A stretch of 32,187 nucleotides of DNA, from positions 1 through 32,187 of the forward strand of contig JAPOTE010000100.1 in the NCBI GenBank assembly GCA_026709335.1, in the 5' to 3' direction. The translations under genes were made by a program, and so were the position numbers. Origin of the DNA: Bacteroidota bacterium. Lineage in GTDB: Bacteria; Bacteroidota; Rhodothermia; Rhodothermales; Bin80. Below, in pieces: positions 15,731 to 23,902 of this stretch. The notes beneath the pieces are model-generated. The model was not told where the DNA came from. It saw nothing but the letters and a program-made list of their open reading frames with translations, and did not search any database. Position 1 is the first letter of the stretch. Each line of letters starts with the position of its first letter.

Positions 15731-17358
15731 GGATCTGTCTCTTGTAAATGAAGGATTTGATTTGCAGGTACATGGGATTTTTGAGTGATGCTGCCACTGG
15801 GCCAGTATACGGTGATTGTATCTGCGAATTGTCTTGTCCCGAGTCCAAAAGTTACCGTTGATTCGGATTGAGAAGCATAGCTGTGTCCGGCTCGAATCCG
15901 ACGGAATTGCTTGTTGTCCATCACCTGGACAACAATGGTTGCGTCTACAGCTGCACCCAACAATTTGATACGCAAAAAGTTTACATTGGAGTGGATGTCA
16001 TTACGAAATAAATGAACGGGTCCATTATTCTCAGTTATCAGCAGATCTATGTCCCCATCCTGGTCAATATCTGCAGTTAGCGCGCCTCGCCCCACCATTG
16101 GGAGGGAAAGTCCCAGGTCTACTGCCTTTTCGATAAATGTGCCATTACCATTATTCAGGAAAAATTGCATGGGCTGTCTATAACTGGCAATATCACTGCG
16201 TTCATTTGCCTGAGGGTTGATATGCCCATTAGCTGCCACCAGATCCAGATCTCCATCCAGCTCAGCATCAAATAACACCATGCCAAATGTCAGTGCAGGG
16301 AGGCTGGCCGGGCCAATTCCACTTGCTGCTCCTCGTTCTTCAAAAAAACCTAATCTTGAGTGCCGATAGACTCCGTTCATTTGATCCTCAAAGTGGCCGA
16401 TGAAGAGAGTTGGCTCTCCGGTCGAATCTACGACTCCCGCATCAATTCCCATTCCCGCTCGTGCCCGGCCCCGGGAATCTAATGCCATTCCCGTAGAGAG
16501 TCCCACTTCTTGGAAGGATCCATCTCCTGTATTCAGAAAATACTGGTCAGGATCTGTATCATTTGCCAGGATAATGTCTGGCCACTGATCTCGGTTTGCA
16601 TCGATCGTAATAGCCCCCAATGTTTTTCCAGACTCCGCAAGTCCTGTTTCTTTGGTGCGGTCAACAAACGTTCCATCCCCGCGATTTTCATAAAAGCGTC
16701 CAGGTCTTCCTTGGTAGAGTTCAGGCGTACAATATCGTTTTTGAGTACCGTCACGGGTGCAAAAGAGGTCCGTTTCCGGGGTCCAGTAAACATATCCTGT
16801 TACGTATAAATCTAGCCAGCCGTCACGGTTTGCATCGAGGAAGGTTGCCGCAACATTCCATTCGGAGGGACTATCCAGGCCAGCTTCAAGTGTTCCGTCC
16901 CGAAACCCATTCCCATCATTGATCAGAAGAAAATTCTTTTCAAGCGTAGTCAGATATAGGTCTTTATCTCCATCAAGATCAATATCTCCTGCGATGACTC
17001 CCATTCCATAACCGGTGATGGAAGATAAATTCATTTCCTCGGTCATATCCTCAAAAGTCCCATTCCCGAATCCTTGATACAGCTGCAGAGCAGGAACAGA
17101 GTTGTTCGTCCATGTTGCCCCTCCAACGAGAGCGAGGTCAATGAAGTCGTCTTCATTGTAATCTAGGAATGCGCCGCCAGCTCCGAATGTTTCTGGTAAA
17201 TACCAATCGCCTTCTGCACCATTGGTATGCCTGAACTCTCCAAGTCCTGCCTGCTGTGTGATTTCGACGAACTGCCATTTCGGTTCTTCGGGAGTACAAC
17301 CAATAGATAGGGTTGCAAGAATCAAAAGCGCAAGGATCAGAGGAGACTGTTCAGACAT
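15727..17358 (-). CDS. CRTAC1-family lipoprotein: FG-GAP/VCBS repeats plus ASPIC/UnbV domain
   Basis: This 543-residue protein has a lipobox LSIGC (Cys21). Residues of about 40-440 form FG-GAP/VCBS repeats of a beta-propeller with calcium-type loops such as DYNEDDFIDLALVGG, DIDLDGDKDLYL, DANRDGWLDLYV and DIDQDGDIDLLI. The C-terminal 90 residues are an ASPIC/UnbV domain, with the hallmark SYASQSESTVTFGLGTRQ followed by DTITVYWPSG. Family members are secreted or surface proteins, often found beside TPR proteins as here; their molecular role is not established. It lies 54 bases downstream of the LacI-family gene on the same strand, so co-transcription is possible. Confidence 0.9.
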   Translation of the reverse strand: MSEQSPLILALLILATLSIGCTPEEPKWQFVEITQQAGLGEFRHTNGAEGDWYLPETFGAGGAFLDYNEDDFIDLALVGGATWTNNSVPALQLYQGFGNGTFEDMTEEMNLSSITGYGMGVIAGDIDLDGDKDLYLTTLEKNFLLINDGNGFRDGTLEAGLDSPSEWNVAATFLDANRDGWLDLYVTGYVYWTPETDLFCTRDGTQKRYCTPELYQGRPGRFYENRGDGTFVDRTKETGLAESGKTLGAITIDANRDQWPDIILANDTDPDQYFLNTGDGSFQEVGLSTGMALDSRGRARAGMGIDAGVVDSTGEPTLFIGHFEDQMNGVYRHSRLGFFEERGAASGIGPASLPALTFGMVLFDAELDGDLDLVAANGHINPQANERSDIASYRQPMQFFLNNGNGTFIEKAVDLGLSLPMVGRGALTADIDQDGDIDLLITENNGPVHLFRNDIHSNVNFLRIKLLGAAVDATIVVQVMDNKQFRRIRAGHSYASQSESTVTFGLGTRQFADTITVYWPSGSITQKSHVPANQILHLQETDP

Positions 17359-17412
17359 GCGACGGGGAACAGGGATAGCAGGTTTGGAAGGAGCCCTGAA
17401 AATGATCGTAAG

Positions 17413-18420
17413 TCAAGGTGTAGGGATTGCAGGGTTGACTTGGGAAGATTCACGAATAATGAGCTCCATGGGTACAACATTATCAGGTAGTTTCGCAGAG
17501 GATTTACCAGAAAGCTGATCCGCGAGAAGTGCGACTGCATTCTTGGCTAAAAGTCCAATTGGCACATTCACAGTGGTGAGCGAAGGGGTTGAAAAGAAAG
17601 CACTCCGGGTTCCGTCAAAGCCGGTGACTGCCATTTCTTCGGGGACACTGATTTTATTTTCAAGAAGGGCCCGCATTGCGCCAAGTGCACTCAAGTCATT
17701 GGCTGCCACGATGATTGTCGGTTTAGGCGAGGAGTTTAGTATTTTGAGAGCATTATAGTATCCACATTCAAATGTGAAATCTCCAACATAGTGTGTTACT
17801 TTCAGTCCATCCGGAACGGCTTCAAGAAACCCCTGTTGTCGTTCTTGAGCGTCAAAAGCATCACTTGGGCCACTGATAAATGCGGCATGGGTATGTCCCC
17901 GTTCTGCAATATGTTGAGCTATTTTTACCATCCCGTCACGGTTGTCAAAATTCACTGAATGGATGGCAGCTGTGGTCGTTTTTGTGTTCAGAAAAACGAT
18001 AGGGATTGCAGGGTCAATCAGTGAAAGCACTCGTTCTGCAGTTAGTTCGGGAGCCATAACGATGAGCCCGTCAACCCGTTTGTACATACCCCGAAGTGCG
18101 GTGATAAAGTCCAGTTCCACACGTCTTGATGCGCTAACCATAAGTAAATACTTGTGTTGCCTGATAGCAGCATCTAGTCCGCTTAGCAGATCAGCAAAAA
18201 ACTCCCCGGTGATATGAGGCAATATGGCTCCAATTGCGCCAGTGTCCTGCCCCAGTAGGTTTCTGGCAGCAGGGTTTGGGGTAAATCGCAGTACTTTGAT
18301 GGCTTCCAGGACACGCCCTCGTTTCTCAGCACTGACCGGAGCGGAATTGTTGAGTACGCGAGATACCGTAGAAATGGATACATTAGCATGACGCGCTACA
18401 TCATGAACGGTCGAATTCAT
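17413..18420 (-). CDS. LacI-family transcriptional regulator
   Basis: This 335-residue protein has the LacI/GalR architecture. The N-terminal helix-turn-helix with hinge helix spans residues 1-60 (TVHDVARHANVSISTVSRVL, then RFTPNPAARNL), and a periplasmic-binding-protein-like effector domain begins at about 62 (GAIGAILPHITGEFFADLL) and includes VAANDLSALGAMRAL and the MAVTGFDGT segment. Such proteins repress carbohydrate genes until a sugar binds. The nearby GH16 enzyme and TonB receptor operon make them plausible targets, as do its own gene and the divergent SGNH hydrolase gene. The effector is unknown. Confidence 0.93.
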   Translation of the reverse strand: MNSTVHDVARHANVSISTVSRVLNNSAPVSAEKRGRVLEAIKVLRFTPNPAARNLLGQDTGAIGAILPHITGEFFADLLSGLDAAIRQHKYLLMVSASRRVELDFITALRGMYKRVDGLIVMAPELTAERVLSLIDPAIPIVFLNTKTTTAAIHSVNFDNRDGMVKIAQHIAERGHTHAAFISGPSDAFDAQERQQGFLEAVPDGLKVTHYVGDFTFECGYYNALKILNSSPKPTIIVAANDLSALGAMRALLENKISVPEEMAVTGFDGTRSAFFSTPSLTTVNVPIGLLAKNAVALLADQLSGKSSAKLPDNVVPMELIIRESSQVNPAIPTP

Positions 18421-18451
18421 AAATCTGTCAGTTCTTTCCTGTAAAACTTAA

Positions 18452-18470
18452 AGTGTGTGCATGACTCACT
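18452..18470. promoter_or_regulatory. Imperfect inverted repeat in the LacI/SGNH divergent promoter region
   Basis: Between the divergent genes lies AGTGTGTGCATGACTCACT, with arms AGTGnGT and ACnCACT around a 5-base centre (6 of 7 arm positions pair). It sits 32 bases upstream of the LacI-family start and 63 bases upstream of the SGNH gene. It is suitably placed for an autoregulatory operator, but the match is imperfect and not otherwise supported. Confidence 0.25.
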
Positions 18471-18532
18471 GCGACCTCAAAATTGGATACATATCACGCA
18501 ACAGAGTAAATTTAGCTATTCTGGGACATTAA

Positions 18533-20236
18533 ATGCGCACGATCTTTTTCAAGGTTTCAGCAGTGTTGTTACCGTTGTTGCTAATGATTGCAACGGAAGG
18601 AGTAATTCGGCTCTTTGGGCACACTGAATTCTTTATCCCGGTTCAGGGAAAGCCTGAATTTCAAACTGTGAATCCTGCCTATGCCGGACGATACTTCCGG
18701 GGATTCGTACCTCAACTCGCCTACAACCCGTTTCTCAAACAGAAGCCCGACAGCGTATTTCGAGTTGTAGCTCTTGGAGGGTCTTCCACCGCTGGATATC
18801 CCTACCTCTTCAATTCCGGATTTCCAGAGAGAGTTGCTGCAAGGTTGCGTTCAAGTGAACCCGTTCGTCAGGTTGAAATGATCAACTTGGGAATGACTGC
18901 GCTCAGCAGTCATGTGTTGCGAGATATGATTCCGCATGTGAAAAAGATAAGTCCGGATGTGGTTTTGATTTATGCAGGACACAATGAGTATTATGGAGCA
19001 TACGGTGCCGGTGGTATCGACCGCAATTTAGCATTTACTCGGACCCTTTTGTGGTTCAAAAAGAGCGTTTTGTTTCGAGGACTTGAGAAAATTATTTCAC
19101 CACCTGTGCAATCTAATCGTACAATGATGGCACAGTCGACCAGTGATGTCTCCGTCGTCATGGATGGCCCTGTGTATGATACTGGAATCCAGAATTTTGA
19201 GAAGAATTTAGGAGCAATTCTCCAGTCATTGAATCAGGCAGGTATACAAGTCTATATAGGTACATTGACATCTAATCTTCAGGGCCAGCCTCCTTTGGGC
19301 GTAAATACGAGTGCAAGTGAAGCATGGAAAGAAGGCATACAGAGCTGGGGAGTGGGGGATACAACCGCAGCCATGAATTCTTTTTTGCGAGCCAAAGAAT
19401 ACGATCCGGTTCGATTTCGAGCTCCGCAGATCATGAATGATGTTATCAAGCGTACGGCAGCCGCTCACGGTGCGATTGTAGTGGATATAGAAACGCACTT
19501 TAACTCCTCAGTAGGTGATTCTTTGTTTACGGATCACCTACATCCGACTGCGCTTGGTTATGATTTGATGGCTCAGGTATTTTTCGGCGCACTTGGAGAT
19601 AACTTCATGAATCAAAGTTCATATTTGAATGCTCCGGATCCATCTCGATTTGATGCTGCATACGCCAGGCTACTGATTGAAAGGCTTCGACTTGGATTTC
19701 CATTCATGGAGGGGCTCACAGAGGAAGAGGAGCTACAAATGTTTGGACGGATATTACAAGTTCATCTTGAATCAGAAAGGTCAGCAGATTCATTGGCAGC
19801 AATGGTAGTTCAGGGGAGTCTGCCAGTTTATGAGGCACTTCTGGAAACTCATAAGCATGATCTCATATCTTCGGATACAATGCAGGCGCTTGCGCATATG
19901 CGTTCACTATTGTACTGGCAACCATTCAATGAGCGATTACATTATCAGGCTGCGGAACTTGCTTCCAGACAATCAAGCAATCTAGCCGGAGAAGTTTTGC
20001 AACTAGTGGTTGCCAGGGATCCCTCAGAGCTCTATTTGAATACACTGGCCGCGTTGCGGCTACGTCAGGGGGCGATGAGAGCGTCAAAAACTTTGCTAAA
20101 TTGGGTCGAATCGGTTAATCCAGAATCATCCGTGATGCTCTACAACATGGCTCGATATCTGGTCCAGGCCGGGGATACGCTAAACGCTGAGAGGTATTTT
20201 CGCAGATATCAAAGAGCAATCGCATCAGACCCATAG
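18533..20236 (+). CDS. Membrane-anchored SGNH/GDSL-like hydrolase with helical-repeat C-terminus
   Basis: This 567-residue protein has an N-terminal membrane anchor or signal (about residues 4-25). The SGNH fold is shown by block I ALGGSSTAGYP (catalytic Ser84), block II NLG (118-120), block III GHNEYYGA (Asn151) and block V DHLHPT (Asp334, His337), so all four catalytic positions are present. Substrates are probably acyl or acetyl esters of a glycan or lipid. Residues of about 380-567 are helical and end in TPR-like units (NMARYLVQAGDTLNAERYFR). It is the only plus-strand gene between 204 and 28970 and is divergent from the LacI-family gene, which may control it. Deacetylation of a polysaccharide is inference. 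Confidence 0.85.
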   Translation: MRTIFFKVSAVLLPLLLMIATEGVIRLFGHTEFFIPVQGKPEFQTVNPAYAGRYFRGFVPQLAYNPFLKQKPDSVFRVVALGGSSTAGYPYLFNSGFPERVAARLRSSEPVRQVEMINLGMTALSSHVLRDMIPHVKKISPDVVLIYAGHNEYYGAYGAGGIDRNLAFTRTLLWFKKSVLFRGLEKIISPPVQSNRTMMAQSTSDVSVVMDGPVYDTGIQNFEKNLGAILQSLNQAGIQVYIGTLTSNLQGQPPLGVNTSASEAWKEGIQSWGVGDTTAAMNSFLRAKEYDPVRFRAPQIMNDVIKRTAAAHGAIVVDIETHFNSSVGDSLFTDHLHPTALGYDLMAQVFFGALGDNFMNQSSYLNAPDPSRFDAAYARLLIERLRLGFPFMEGLTEEEELQMFGRILQVHLESERSADSLAAMVVQGSLPVYEALLETHKHDLISSDTMQALAHMRSLLYWQPFNERLHYQAAELASRQSSNLAGEVLQLVVARDPSELYLNTLAALRLRQGAMRASKTLLNWVESVNPESSVMLYNMARYLVQAGDTLNAERYFRRYQRAIASDP

Positions 20237-20277
20237 AGGTTCGAATTACGTTCAATTACCAAGGATTTCAGGTATCA

Positions 20278-21036
20278 TTATTTTTTCTTTGCATCCAAGA
20301 GCTGGTCAACTACTTTTCCTCCTCGGACCGGATAAGTTCCCGGGATGTGATACTGTATGAAGCGAGTGATCAAGATTGAGAGGTTATTACGCTGTTTGGC
20401 CGTGAGTTGTAGGCGCATAGCCGCCTCAAAGTCAGCCCGGCATAAAGTTGCAAAAGCGCGAAGTACACTTCTTGATGCGTATGCTGTAGATTGATTGTCC
20501 ACCTCTTCATTAGTGATCGTGCCATCCTCCAATAACAAAAATCCTCCTGAAGTGTCAATTTCTCCCAGAGATTCTTGGCTGAACGCAGGTGCAAAGCCCA
20601 ACAAGTCGATAAAATGGAGTTGAAAATACATTTTTATCAGTTCTGCATCAGCATCTAGGGTGTCCAAGGCATTAATCATGCTAACGAGAAGATGAAAGAT
20701 TTCAACTGATCGTTGCCCTTCTTCTGTGAGGGACAGGACAAGCCCGCAAATATGCTGCCCGGTAGCAAGTTTTCCCAAATCTTTGGAGATTTTTGAATAG
20801 ATGTTTACATGTGAGCAATCGGAAAGAACTTGAATAGAACGTGTTGGGCGGGTGTAGAGTACTGCCTGTACATGTGCAAGTGGCTGAAGAGTACTTCCGA
20901 AGCGATTCTTAACGGACTGTGCGCCATGAGCAATTACAGTCAGTTTTCCAAGCTCACGGGTGTATAAGGTTACGAGGCGGGTCGTTTCTTTGTAGGGAAC
21001 TGATCGAAGAACAAAGCCTTCGGTACGTACCAACAT
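20278..21036 (-). CDS. recO: DNA repair protein RecO
   Basis: RecO helps RecR load RecA onto SSB-coated single-stranded DNA and anneals complementary strands. The 252-residue length is normal. The N-terminal OB-fold is clear: MLVRTEGFVLRSVPYKETTR, LVTLYTRELGKLTVIAHGA, then RFGSTLQPLAHVQ. The helical C-domain follows (LGKLATGQHICGLV, LIKMYFQLHFIDLLGFAP). It converges with the SGNH gene 41 bases away and is separated from the next minus-strand gene by 440 bases, so it is probably monocistronic. Confidence 0.93.
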   Translation of the reverse strand: MLVRTEGFVLRSVPYKETTRLVTLYTRELGKLTVIAHGAQSVKNRFGSTLQPLAHVQAVLYTRPTRSIQVLSDCSHVNIYSKISKDLGKLATGQHICGLVLSLTEEGQRSVEIFHLLVSMINALDTLDADAELIKMYFQLHFIDLLGFAPAFSQESLGEIDTSGGFLLLEDGTITNEEVDNQSTAYASRSVLRAFATLCRADFEAAMRLQLTAKQRNNLSILITRFIQYHIPGTYPVRGGKVVDQLLDAKKK

Positions 21037-21477
21037 TCTATACTATGGCTGATGAGTGTTTAGTAAAAATAGTGTTCTTCTGTGAATCTGGGCAAAAGCT
21101 GTGTTGCTTTTCAGTAGACAACGATCAAAAATTGCCAGATGTTTTGAATCTGTGCAGAATTGAGAAATGGTCACTTGTTTCTGCATTCTTCTACTATGAT
21201 ACGATGAAGAATGTGGCAGGATGTGGTTTCACGTTGGTTTTGCGAGAGTTAGCCATATTTTTCAGAACATTCAGCTTTATGTGTCTCTAAAATTTGAAGA
21301 CATGAATTGGCTGGAATAGAACTTATCCGGATTGTCGAGGTCATCTATATTCAAGTAGGGGGAGATTCTTGCAAAACCTCCGTTTTCAGGCAAAAAAGAC
21401 CTTCCTCAGATGCTGTCATAGCAATGTTTATGCCCAATTTCGGGGGTTTGCAAGAGGTTCAGGGTATAAGAAATTAT
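21037..21477. other. Intergenic region between recO and the TonB-like lipoprotein
   Basis: These 441 bases upstream of recO contain no convincing gene. A long-range inverted repeat pairs 21368-21382 with 21441-21454. Plus-strand frames here are antisense-type extensions out of recO with no recognisable protein. The recO promoter should be here but I could not assign it. Confidence 0.4.
21368..21454. other. Long-range stem with a 58-base loop (possible structured RNA)
   Basis: CTTGCAAAACCTCCG (21368-21382) can pair with CGGGGGTTTGCAAG (21441-21454): eight perfect pairs, a single bulged A, then six more pairs including one G-U. The intervening 58 bases include a run of six A. It is not followed by a T run in either direction at the stem base, so it is not a standard terminator. 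Confidence 0.35.
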
Positions 21478-22152
21478 TCAAGTCAACTTGAATATAAATG
21501 TCAGTGAGGTAATGACATTTACGGGACTTCCATCGAGTTGAGCAGGCAGGAAACGCATACTTTGAACTGCCTGCAAGGCCTCTTCGTCACACCCGGCTCC
21601 CAGCCTCTGGGTTACAGTAGGGAATCGAACATGTCCATTCTGGTCAATAATGAAGGCAATCGTGACCTGTCCTTCAAGGCCGGCTCGCCTTGCCCGTTCG
21701 GGATACTCAATTTTATTGACGAGTTGCTCTACGGTGCCAAGCAGGATTGGAATCTGATCCAGGAAATCAGAGAGAGCAGGCGAATTGTTTTTTCCACGAA
21801 AGGATACAGGCAGGGTCATCTCGAAATTAACAGGCTGTATTACAGATCTACCCGGTTCAAAGCGGATATGGTTGAGAGCCTGGAGAGCCTGTTGTCTTAT
21901 GTTCTCATCTGTTTTCTGAGTTACAACAGGATTGGCAATCTGTCCAGTTCCATCTACGAGAAAGGATACGAATACATGCAAATTATCAGCACCGGAGTAG
22001 GGGATAGCATGGTGCACCTCTTGTGACATGCTGATCACTTTCGGGGGATCGGTTTCGAGGTGAGATTTTTCCTGTAAAGTCACTTGTGTTTTGACACATG
22101 AGCTGGTCAATAAACCAAAGAGAATGCAGAACAATGTGGAAGAATGACGCAT
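21478..22152 (-). CDS. Lipoprotein with two TonB C-terminal-like domains
   Basis: This 224-residue protein begins with a lipoprotein signal (LFGLLTSSC, Cys19). It contains two TonB_C-type domains. The first, at about residues 55-118 (LHVFVSFLVDGTGQIANPVV to VNFEMTLPVSF), lacks the YP-x-x-A entry motif. The second, at about 148-224 (IEYPERARRAGLEGQVTIAF, VTQRLGAGCDEEALQAVQSM), is canonical and close in sequence to the C-domain of the tonB gene at 23139-23804. There is no cytoplasmic-membrane anchor or proline-rich spanner, so it cannot be a standard energy transducer. It may bind TonB boxes or act at the envelope as an adaptor (inference). Four phased hexamers lie just upstream. Confidence 0.85.
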   Translation of the reverse strand: MRHSSTLFCILFGLLTSSCVKTQVTLQEKSHLETDPPKVISMSQEVHHAIPYSGADNLHVFVSFLVDGTGQIANPVVTQKTDENIRQQALQALNHIRFEPGRSVIQPVNFEMTLPVSFRGKNNSPALSDFLDQIPILLGTVEQLVNKIEYPERARRAGLEGQVTIAFIIDQNGHVRFPTVTQRLGAGCDEEALQAVQSMRFLPAQLDGSPVNVITSLTFIFKLT

Positions 22153-22208
22153 GAGATTCTTTGAATAGGTCCCACCTAGGGAGCAGTTTTAAGTCATTTA
22201 AACAAATC

Positions 22209-22252
22209 TTTACAATTTTTTAACATTAAATTAACATTAGATTAATATGTTT
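22209..22252. promoter_or_regulatory. Four TTAACA-like hexamers at 11-bp spacing (PhoB/PhoP-type operator candidate)
   Basis: On the plus strand TTTACA, TTAACA, TTAACA and TTAATA begin at 22209, 22220, 22231 and 22242, an exact 11-bp period; a weaker TTAAAC begins at 22198. OmpR/PhoB-family response regulators bind tandem direct repeats of this period, and the Bacillus PhoP box is a series of TT(A/C/T)A(C/T)A hexamers. It ends 57 bases upstream of the two-domain TonB-like lipoprotein gene, which is read leftwards. Which regulator binds is inference. Confidence 0.45.
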
Positions 22253-23076
22253 CACCGAATTTATTCTGTCATGATTCAGAGTTGTTTTTTCAAGTGCTGA
22301 ATAAAAAAAATCTGGACGGAAAATGAGTATAGATCTGGCGTAGATTTTTGAATGCCATTAAGGCTATCACCTATGCAGTTTTCAAAATTTCCGAGGGTGT
22401 ATCAGGTTCAGAGAGGGGAGATGTGTCTATTGGAAATACAATCTCTGCCAACACACATCTTGAGGAGCCTTGGCTTACGAACGAGTTCAGCTATGAAAAA
22501 CCAATGCTATTTTTATGCATTCCGAGATCATTTTCAGAAGATGTTTCGCGAGCGGGAAAATCGAATTGGATTAATGGTAAAGACCGCTACTGCGAGAGTA
22601 TTTTTTGGTATTACTTCTCACTGAATCCAGTACCGGGCAGGTTTTGAAAAAAGCGATCATGGTCGTTTTTATCTTGTGGGTACTTGGCGATTTATACAGA
22701 AAAGACGTTCAGCCCCAAGATTTGAATTTGATAAAAAGGCAGGTAGCGAGAGCTTGGAATGAATTATTTTCTGCACGCCTCTGTATTTAATTTGAACTGA
22801 CTTACCCCCAAAAATTCCCTTCAGATCAATTCGGATGTCGACTCCCGGTTTTCGTCGATTTTATACGTCTCATCCAAAGCGAGGCAGGTAGGTTGAGATA
22901 TACCATGGAAGGTATTGAACTGGATGCATATGAAAAGAGCAATTGGTGCGAGTAGTCAGGTTATGTTGCAAGGCTCTCTGTTGCGTAGTTTAAATGGCGA
23001 GTACTACACAAAAACTTGTCATTTTGTACATCAATTTTCGACTGAACCCTTGCAGAGAGAGATACCAGTACGCACA
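22253..23076. other. Long stretch without a recognisable gene
   Basis: These 824 bases separate the two TonB-type genes. Plus-strand frames of 99 codons (22348-22647), 90 codons (22352-22624), 61 codons (22605-22790) and 61 codons (22915-23100) occur, overlapping one another in different frames. None has a recognisable motif, signal peptide or Shine-Dalgarno. The overlap could reflect a decayed gene, but I cannot support that. No tRNA or known RNA is visible. Confidence 0.4.
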
Positions 23077-23119
23077 AAAAAAATATGCTCTGTACCTTGA
23101 TTAGATGCAGAGCATATTA
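23077..23119 (-). terminator. Rho-independent terminator of tonB
   Basis: Reading leftwards, an 11-bp perfect stem (23109-23119 with 23083-23093, arms AATATGCTCTG and CAGAGCATATT) with a 15-base loop is followed by a run of eight T on the minus strand (complement of 23077-23084). It begins 20 bases after the tonB stop codon. Confidence 0.85.
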
Positions 23120-23138
23120 TCCAATCGATCTAGCAGGC

Positions 23139-23804
23139 TCAGTGGAGCCTGAAGTTGATTGAGAGATGATACTTGACAGATACTGGACGTCCTCGTTGAC
23201 GTCCGGGGATGAATTTTGCATGTTCTGTGAGGATCCGAATCGCCTCCTCATCACAGCCACCACCAATTCCACGAACAACCTCAGGATCCTTGACATCCCC
23301 ATTTTCGTCTACAACGAAGCTCAAAAATACTCGTCCTTCAACATTTGCCTTGCGCGCAATTTCCGGGTACTTGGCTTTCGCCTGCAACGAGGCAATGCCA
23401 CCGATCAACTCAGGCATCTGTTCCACAATCTCAAAGATCTCGGGCTCATCAATTTCCTCTTCTTCATCCGGTGGTGGAGGAGGTGGAGGTACATTGATTG
23501 GAGCATCCAAGTCCAAGGAGGCATCAAGATCCAAGTCATCGTCTTCCAGGATCTCATCATTCGGAACCTCAACAGGGACAGGTGGCCGCGGAGGAGGAGG
23601 AGGTTTTTGAATCTGCTTCGTTTGCAGAATCTCCTCCATCTGAACAACTTCCTGTTCGACCTGCTCAATTTCCATGGTATCTCCACGTTCCATGTTTGCA
23701 TTAAATGCAAGGATGAGCAGGAGGAGCGAAGCGATCATGCCAACCTGAACGAAGAATCCATATGTTCTTTTCAGATCGGCTGCAGGGGTTTTACGTAATG
23801 CCAT
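23139..23804 (-). CDS. tonB: Energy transducer TonB
   Basis: TonB couples the inner-membrane proton-motive complex ExbB/ExbD to outer-membrane receptors. This 221-residue protein has one N-terminal transmembrane helix (about residues 19-37, VGMIASLLLLILAF). A spanner follows with two proline tracts (about 68-76 PPPPPRPPV, and 106-112) separated by an acidic stretch, then a TonB_C domain at about 140-221 with KYPEIARKANVEGRVFLSFV and GGGCDEEAIRIL. No exbB or exbD is adjacent. It would energise the receptor at 8006-10774, among others. A clear terminator follows. Confidence 0.93.
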   Translation of the reverse strand: MALRKTPAADLKRTYGFFVQVGMIASLLLLILAFNANMERGDTMEIEQVEQEVVQMEEILQTKQIQKPPPPPRPPVPVEVPNDEILEDDDLDLDASLDLDAPINVPPPPPPPDEEEEIDEPEIFEIVEQMPELIGGIASLQAKAKYPEIARKANVEGRVFLSFVVDENGDVKDPEVVRGIGGGCDEEAIRILTEHAKFIPGRQRGRPVSVKYHLSINFRLH

Positions 23805-23902
23805 GATTTACCAAGTCTAGTGTTAACAAAAGTGATCAAACCCTATACAGAGATTAAGCATGCAAAATACTACATCGATAAATTAATCTGGTTCCCGGAA
23901 AA

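Noticed and set aside
20919-21290. A 123-codon plus-strand frame leaving recO
   Set aside because: Its first third is antisense to the recO start, and the remainder shows no motif or signal.
22348-22790. Overlapping plus-strand frames that might be a frameshifted gene
   Set aside because: Joining the frames gave nothing that resembles a known family, and no start signal is visible.
23166-23798. A 210-codon plus-strand frame and a Gly/Ser-rich frame beside it
   Set aside because: These are shadows of the proline-rich and acidic tonB sequence; the low-complexity composition follows from it.
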